A stretch of 9,216 nt of DNA from an uncultured Eubacteriales bacterium (GTDB lineage Bacteria; Bacillota; Clostridia; Oscillospirales; Acutalibacteraceae): the NCBI GenBank assembly GCA_934444695.1, contig CAKSDF010000072.1, forward strand, positions 1-9,216, read 5' to 3'. Positions 6,501 to 9,216 of this stretch are shown here, piece by piece; within the stretch, counting starts at the first letter, position 1; each line of letters starts with the position of its first letter. The notes beneath the pieces are model-generated. The model worked only from the letters and a program-made list of their open reading frames with translations. It was not told the origin of the DNA and searched no databases. A program made the translations under genes and the position numbers.

Positions 6501-9216
6501 CCGTACCGGTGTAATACGCAAAGGCATCGACCTGGACCGGGGCATTGCTCTCCGCCTCCAGGCGAACCGTGTGCTGTTTGTTTTCCAGTCCGTGCAGCTC
6601 CAGAATCGTGAACTGATACGGATTTGTGCTGCTGTTTGCATTTCCGATCGCGACCAACACGTCGTCAACATAGATCCATGCGCGACCATAATTGCTGTCC
6701 ATTTGACCAATCCAACGGAAGCCGGTACCGGTAAAGGTCAGACTTGCAGTAGCGCCGGGAGCGTCATTGGCCTCCTTCGCGCTGCCTTCGTAATGATTTG
6801 TGCTGGTTTCATCGACCCAGTTTCCGGTGTACTGGATCTGGCCGCTGTGGCTGTCCACATATACCCAGTTTCCAGCCGTACCGCCAGTTACGGTAAGCGT
6901 TGTCGTTTTGGAGCTGCCCGCAGCGGTTGCCGTAATGGTGACAGTTCCTCTGGCTACGCCAGTCACGGTGTTGCCGTCAATGGTGACTTTCCCGTCCGGA
7001 GAGGGCGCATAGCTGACAGCCGTGACGGCGGCGTTGAAGTTCAGCCGTGTCTTTAGTGTCGAAGTTCCACCCACCGTAATGCTTGCCGGATTGGCTTCAA
7101 CAGACCAGACCCGTGTAGGCACGGTTTCAATCGCCGTTTGATTGACCTCGAATTTCTGAAGATCAATGACATTTTTATCGGCGTTATTCCAGCCTTCCTT
7201 CGGCTCAACGCTGATCAGATAGACATCAGGCGTCAAGCCTGTCTTTTCATAGACCCGTGCCGCCGGAGCCGCTGCGCCATTCAGATCCACCTCGCTCGTC
7301 TCGACCAGAATGGGCTCGCCGCTCGGATTATGCCGGTAAAGTCTGACAATCGCAGTGCCAAAGTTCGTATCCTTCTGGGCGAAATAGCGGACACCCGTTC
7401 CATAGAACACCAGAGATGCCTGTGCACCCTTGGTATAGGAAGACGGATCCTCCTGATCGAGCTTGTCGACGACCCAGCCTTCCTCAAACTGGATATGCGG
7501 AGAAAGCTGGTTGCCATTGACGCGCGAAGGAACGGAGACCCAGTTCTCGGCAGGAGCCTGCGCCGGTACAAGATTCGTCAGCGTGAACTCCTGATAGCCG
7601 TTGCCGTCAAGTGTAATGGTGTATGTACCGGCAGCAGCGTCGAACGCCGTCTGAATCTGTTTGGACTGTCCTGCAAGGCTGCTTGTCAGCGCCAGCGTTG
7701 GTTCCGCGCCAAGACCGGAGATTGTAATCGTGGCTTTGCGCCACGTGCTTTCGCCGTGCGCGGTGTTCTGGGCGTAGCTGTCCTTGAGGTAGTTATACAT
7801 CAGGCGGTTGTTGTCGGAATCCCATGTGGGAGTCGTTCCTTTCACATAGCCTTCCCAGATCGGGTTTTTGTCGACCCAGTAGTTATTGAAGCGGAACTGG
7901 AGGGTGCCCGCCTGCGCCTCGTCCACAAGAAGCATGGAGTAGGGCTCAAATTCGATATTCGCGCCGAAGCTATTCTGCGTAAGCTGGAACGACGCATTCT
8001 GCTTGCTGTGCAGCGCACTGTTTTCACGGGTATCGAAGAACCAGTTGCTGTTATAGGTCAGCCAGCTCTTTGTCAGCTCGTCATAGTGCGCATAGCCAGT
8101 GCCGGTATAGCGCTGCGGATAGCGGGCGTTGAAGTAGTTCTGAATGCCAGCCGCCCCACCGAGTGCCTGAACATCTGCCATGCGCAGAATATCCTTGCCG
8201 GTCGGATCCTGCGCCAGTTTAGGCAGAGACGGGATCGTACCGTAACGGCCTGTTGAATAGGTCATCATGGTCGTTCTGTTGTTTTTGCCCTTGTTGGGGC
8301 CGGACGAACCGCTGTCGCCGTAAAGCGGGTCAAGCAGGCGGTTGGCAGCATTTGAGCCAAGCTTATTGAGCGTGCCGCCGCTCGATGCGTAGAACACCTT
8401 CGTATTCTGCATCACCTGTTCACGGGTCGGGATGGCATAGTCGCGCATGTACTCCATGGCCTTGGCGATGCTGTACTTGTAGTTCGGCGTAAAGTAAGTC
8501 TTTGCTCCCTCATTGTCGCCGACGGCTTCGGCATGATCGGGATGCTCAAAGGTAAATACTGTTGCGCCTGTGCGCGCCTGCTGCACCATACGCATGGCAA
8601 ACAGCAATTCCGGCATACTGACCGGGCCGCGGCATTCCTCCGGGCCGCCCTGAACGCTGAAGGTATTCGCGCCCCACTGCGGGCCGTATCCCTCAATGAA
8701 CCACATCCAGGAGTCGATCAGGCTGCCCCAGTTGCCGCACAGGCCGTCCAGCCATGCACCAAGGGCGACGCTCTCATGCGAATTGTAGGAAACGCTGCTC
8801 CAAGCACTGGTCGTTTTGGCAAGCAGGATGTAGTTTTGGGAATACTTTTTCAGCGTCTGATAAAGCGTTTCATTGTTCAGGAAGTATTCCAGCGTGCCGC
8901 CATGGTCGCTGCCGGTGTCCATCGGGGCGTCGTTCATGTCGCAGTTGATGACATAGCCGCCCCATTTCGCGGCCTGCTTGACAAGCGCATCCATATAGGT
9001 GATGCGGCGGTCTCTCTCGCTGATACCGGCATTGTGGTTTTCCGAGAAGACAACACCCATCATATTCTCATTCTGCTCATAGATGCCGTCCAGCCAGTCC
9101 AGATCCAGGAACGTTCCTGTGTGGGAGTTGGAGACCATCAGGAAGAACGGAATGTTGTCATTCTTCGTCTCGGCAATGCGGTCAAGATACCACTGCTTGT
9201 TCGCCGCACTGCCCTC
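3502..9216 (-). CDS. Giant SLH-anchored cell-surface glycoside hydrolase with two GH98-like catalytic units (N-terminus outside window)
   Basis: The open frame runs off the right edge. The first internal ATG is at 9138, but 26 further codons upstream (through Q-W-Y-L-D-R-I-A and I-P-F-F-L) belong to the same fold, so the gene is 5'-partial and at least 1904 residues are visible. Numbering here is from the Met at 9138. Domains in order: GH98-like catalytic unit 1 with its C-terminal beta domain (edge to about 520); carbohydrate-binding-like module (531-672); BIG2 Ig-like domain (674-752); second carbohydrate-binding-like module (755-878); Ig-like domain (882-977); GH98-like unit 2 (983-1571); IPT/TIG-like domain (1575-1667); Pro/Thr/Ser/Val linker (1669-1690); three SLH repeats (1691-1871). 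GH98 enzymes are retaining or inverting only as characterised case by case; known members are endo-galactosidases that release blood-group A/B oligosaccharides, or xylanases. The SLH repeats bind cell-wall polymer, so the enzyme acts outside the cell. A signal peptide is expected beyond the window. The substrate cannot be told from sequence alone. Confidence 0.9.
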   Translation of the reverse strand, partial: EGSAANKQWYLDRIAETKNDNIPFFLMVSNSHTGTFLDLDWLDGIYEQNENMMGVVFSENHNAGISERDRRITYMDALVKQAAKWGGYVINCDMNDAPMDTGSDHGGTLEYFLNNETLYQTLKKYSQNYILLAKTTSAWSSVSYNSHESVALGAWLDGLCGNWGSLIDSWMWFIEGYGPQWGANTFSVQGGPEECRGPVSMPELLFAMRMVQQARTGATVFTFEHPDHAEAVGDNEGAKTYFTPNYKYSIAKAMEYMRDYAIPTREQVMQNTKVFYASSGGTLNKLGSNAANRLLDPLYGDSGSSGPNKGKNNRTTMMTYSTGRYGTIPSLPKLAQDPTGKDILRMADVQALGGAAGIQNYFNARYPQRYTGTGYAHYDELTKSWLTYNSNWFFDTRENSALHSKQNASFQLTQNSFGANIEFEPYSMLLVDEAQAGTLQFRFNNYWVDKNPIWEGYVKGTTPTWDSDNNRLMYNYLKDSYAQNTAHGESTWRKATITISGLGAEPTLALTSSLAGQSKQIQTAFDAAAGTYTITLDGNGYQEFTLTNLVPAQAPAENWVSVPSRVNGNQLSPHIQFEEGWVVDKLDQEDPSSYTKGAQASLVFYGTGVRYFAQKDTNFGTAIVRLYRHNPSGEPILVETSEVDLNGAAAPAARVYEKTGLTPDVYLISVEPKEGWNNADKNVIDLQKFEVNQTAIETVPTRVWSVEANPASITVGGTSTLKTRLNFNAAVTAVSYAPSPDGKVTIDGNTVTGVARGTVTITATAAGSSKTTTLTVTGGTAGNWVYVDSHSGQIQYTGNWVDETSTNHYEGSAKEANDAPGATASLTFTGTGFRWIGQMDSNYGRAWIYVDDVLVAIGNANSSTNPYQFTILELHGLENKQHTVRLEAESNAPVQVDAFAYYTGTDLDETVSSVALEPSGLIRLGDGESKPVLAMAMNAERVVVFRDDFRFTLENDTIAGLSGDGKTQKTVTGKMAGRTRLHVTLPELNDKSATAEIVVTSTEPATTPRMLVDAEHPLLLVSLYANTKHPAWWDNSGIPGVPMQGHNTMEGVWSLIPEDLKPYTAIQLHADDYLGHAWGGTGNKENLQKFYEYHVAIAQEKGINLYLTLMTGGVPINTFRNLIDMDWLNNLIDNNSCIKGVVFAENHHNGDTGAVAQLTAEYLELFSSKGIYLVLTDIDDANHRMEKWFENDTLFKTAQKHHKYLVINSKSTSSSGYNTVRSFALGTWLSGLADNWGALTDAWAWYEIRYHKLFEPVMNTTYEDVRRVYTFPETLFAMNMLQSYVNGGTVFNAEHPFYCTGVYDEASWVLKESIIPTMRYMIANPAATREQVKDEIKAVYHTDSYLPTNFAEGLYGTAQDNNLLQTSGRYRTLPVLSSKLSAAEASAFGRVLKSADLADKINILNAQYPELSTGDAFVETLLGGGAGQTGRRLLIMNSLFNENKNQSATLTPTDATFATSMGFTLTPHTYLIAHETADSIKIDLNNFRTDKDELWVPGESENPDWTSFGNDWNGDHKDYVQDYMKYHISNPKLDKDRDLRSTVITLHTGERPTAVVTRNGGSTKLADDNFYTETYENGIYTLTITHNGQVNVTIRKGGTQPTEPSVTDYSVAPTELPSNGGMITVTLAGTNLQNGIQIKAGTITAKTSGDAAEQTATLTLPANYSSSSVSYTVQYSLNGTDWFGGKTVRVSGHYTPPVGPVTPSVPTKPSVPERDPFPFTDVSRSSWYYDSVRAAWEKDLIDGVTRTLYKPDDTLTVAQAIKLSAALHQMLNNNGKVTLRNGSPYWYSSYVSYAVDNGIIEKMYLDYTPAQMNTPVKRNEFVHIFYGAMSNYRQINTVADNKIPDVITTDAYALEIYTFYRAGILTGSDKNGTFYPTNDIKRSEVAAILSRMYDKTARKTVSLP
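3526..4068 (-). other. Three C-terminal SLH (S-layer homology) repeats
   Basis: Repeat 1 (residues 1691-1744) has F-T-D-V...S-W-Y-Y-D-S-V and Y-K-P-D-D-T-L-T-V-A-Q-A. Repeat 2 (about 1749-1803) has Y-W-Y-S-S-Y-V-S-Y-A and V-K-R-N-E-F. Repeat 3 (about 1815-1871) has I-P-D-V...A-L-E-I-Y-T-F-Y-R-A-G-I-L-T-G and F-Y-P-T-N-D-I-K-R-S-E-V-A-A-I-L. Three repeats form the usual functional trimeric fold that binds pyruvylated secondary cell-wall polymer. The TRAE-like motifs are degenerate (TVAQ, KRNE, KRSE), which is common. Confidence 0.93.
4138..4416 (-). other. IPT/TIG-like Ig domain before the wall anchor
   Basis: Residues 1575-1667 read as an IPT-type fold: a P-S-V-T-D-Y-S-V-A-P-T start, the S-N-G-G-M-I-T-V-T-L-A-G-T-N-L strand pair and a closing Y-T-V-Q-Y-S-L-N-G. 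A Pro/Val/Thr/Ser linker (1669-1690) then leads into the SLH repeats. The likely role is a stalk between catalysis and anchor. Confidence 0.5.
4426..6192 (-). other. GH98-like catalytic unit 2 (complete)
   Basis: Residues 983-1571. It begins with the family-like opening HPLLLVSLYAN (990-1000), followed by a conserved Q-L-H-A-D-D (1041-1046). The acidic positions are Glu1119 (GVVFAENHH), Asp1215 (NWGALTDAWAWYE) and Glu1268 (GGTVFNAEHP). Their spacing, 96 and 53 residues, is close to the spacing I recall for the acid (Glu158) and the base pair (Asp251, Glu301) of the pneumococcal GH98 enzyme. The C-terminal beta domain follows from about 1320, with LNNFRTDKDELWVPG (1458-1472), equivalent to FNNYWVDKNPIWEG in unit 1. 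Confidence 0.85.
6208..6495 (-). other. Second Ig-like spacer domain before GH98 unit 2
   Basis: Residues 882-977 have a beta-rich, bacterial-Ig-like pattern: V-S-S-V-A-L-E-P at the start, T-V-T-G-K-M-A-G-R-T-R-L-H-V in the place of the BIG2 'G-x-A-x-G-x-A-x-V' strand, and A-E-I-V-V-T-S-T at the end. It is probably a rigid spacer that holds the second catalytic unit away from the binding modules. Confidence 0.5.
6505..7548 (-). other. Carbohydrate-binding-like module, BIG2 domain, second carbohydrate-binding-like module
   Basis: Two similar beta-sandwich modules flank an Ig-like BIG2 domain. Module 1 (residues 531-672) has an E-N-W-V-S-V start and FYGTGVRYFAQKDTNFG (578-594). Module 2 (755-878) has G-N-W-V-Y-V and FTGTGFRWIGQMDSNYG (802-818). 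The shared G-T-G-x-R-[YW] plus a D-x-N-[FY]-G turn is the same signature in both. Such modules often sit in secreted glycosidases and bind sugars, but I cannot assign a CBM family number. The middle part (674-752) shows the BIG2 pattern S-I-T-V-G-G-T-S-T-L followed by V-T-G-V-A-R-G-T-V-T-I-T-A. Confidence 0.6.
7579..9216 (-). other. GH98-like catalytic unit 1 (truncated by window edge)
   Basis: This is residues -26 to 520 of the giant protein, numbered from the Met at 9138. The barrel part carries GVVFSENHN (28-36, Glu33), CGNWGSLIDSWMWF (134-147, Asp142) and ATVFTFEHP (192-200, Glu198). These line up with the three acidic residues expected of GH98 active sites. The region from about 255 to 520 is the GH98 C-terminal beta domain (for example FNNYWVDKNPIWEG at 417-430). 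By comparison with unit 2, about 80 residues of the barrel's N-terminal part are missing beyond the edge. Confidence 0.78.

Noticed and set aside
4459..7056. An 865-codon open frame on the + strand, antisense to the giant glycosidase gene.
   Set aside because: It is rich in Cys, Arg, His and Ile in no recognisable domain order and has no ribosome binding site. It mirrors the codon structure of a well-supported coding strand, so it is a shadow frame, striking only for its length.
7138..8256. A 372-codon open frame on the + strand, also antisense to the giant gene.
   Set aside because: It is the same kind of shadow: no domain, no start signals, and the opposite strand encodes a clear GH98 C-terminal domain and binding module.

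Overview
The window looks like chromosomal DNA from an anaerobic Gram-positive bacterium of the class Clostridia, possibly a gut Oscillospiraceae relative. This is inferred from moderate GC content, AAGGAG-type ribosome binding sites, hairpin-plus-T-run terminators, and a huge secreted glycosidase that ends in S-layer homology (SLH) repeats. No 16S rRNA or other marker gene is present, so the taxonomic guess is soft.

Layout. (1) At 3-533 (+) lies the 3' part of a protein that enters from the left edge. It resembles the C-terminal half of the DUF6744-type proteins and is closed by a clear intrinsic terminator at 560-592. (2) At 599-3229 (-) is a two-gene operon: a YfcC-type (DcuC/ArcD superfamily) membrane transporter, then 12 bases later an M20-family metal-dependent amidohydrolase. 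It has its own strong ribosome binding site and a credible sigma-70-type promoter at 3287-3315. (3) From 3502 to the right edge (-) runs one giant open frame of at least 1904 codons, whose N-terminus lies outside the window. It encodes a modular cell-surface glycoside hydrolase with two complete or near-complete GH98-like catalytic units. The units are separated by two carbohydrate-binding-like modules and two Ig-like modules, and followed by an IPT-like domain, a Pro-rich linker and three SLH repeats. A 12-bp perfect-stem terminator (3443-3478) isolates it from the transporter operon.

How the parts may work together. The giant enzyme would be anchored on the cell wall through its SLH repeats and cut complex glycans; known GH98 members release blood-group oligosaccharides or cleave xylan. 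The transporter and amidohydrolase form an import-and-deacylate (or peptide-trimming) pair for a small amide-linked compound. Nothing in the sequence ties the two systems to each other, because a terminator and a promoter lie between them.

The most noteworthy item is the tandem GH98 architecture: two diverged copies in one SLH-anchored chain, each keeping the same Glu / Asp / Glu acidic positions. I see no CRISPR array, tRNA, rRNA, insertion sequence or defence system.
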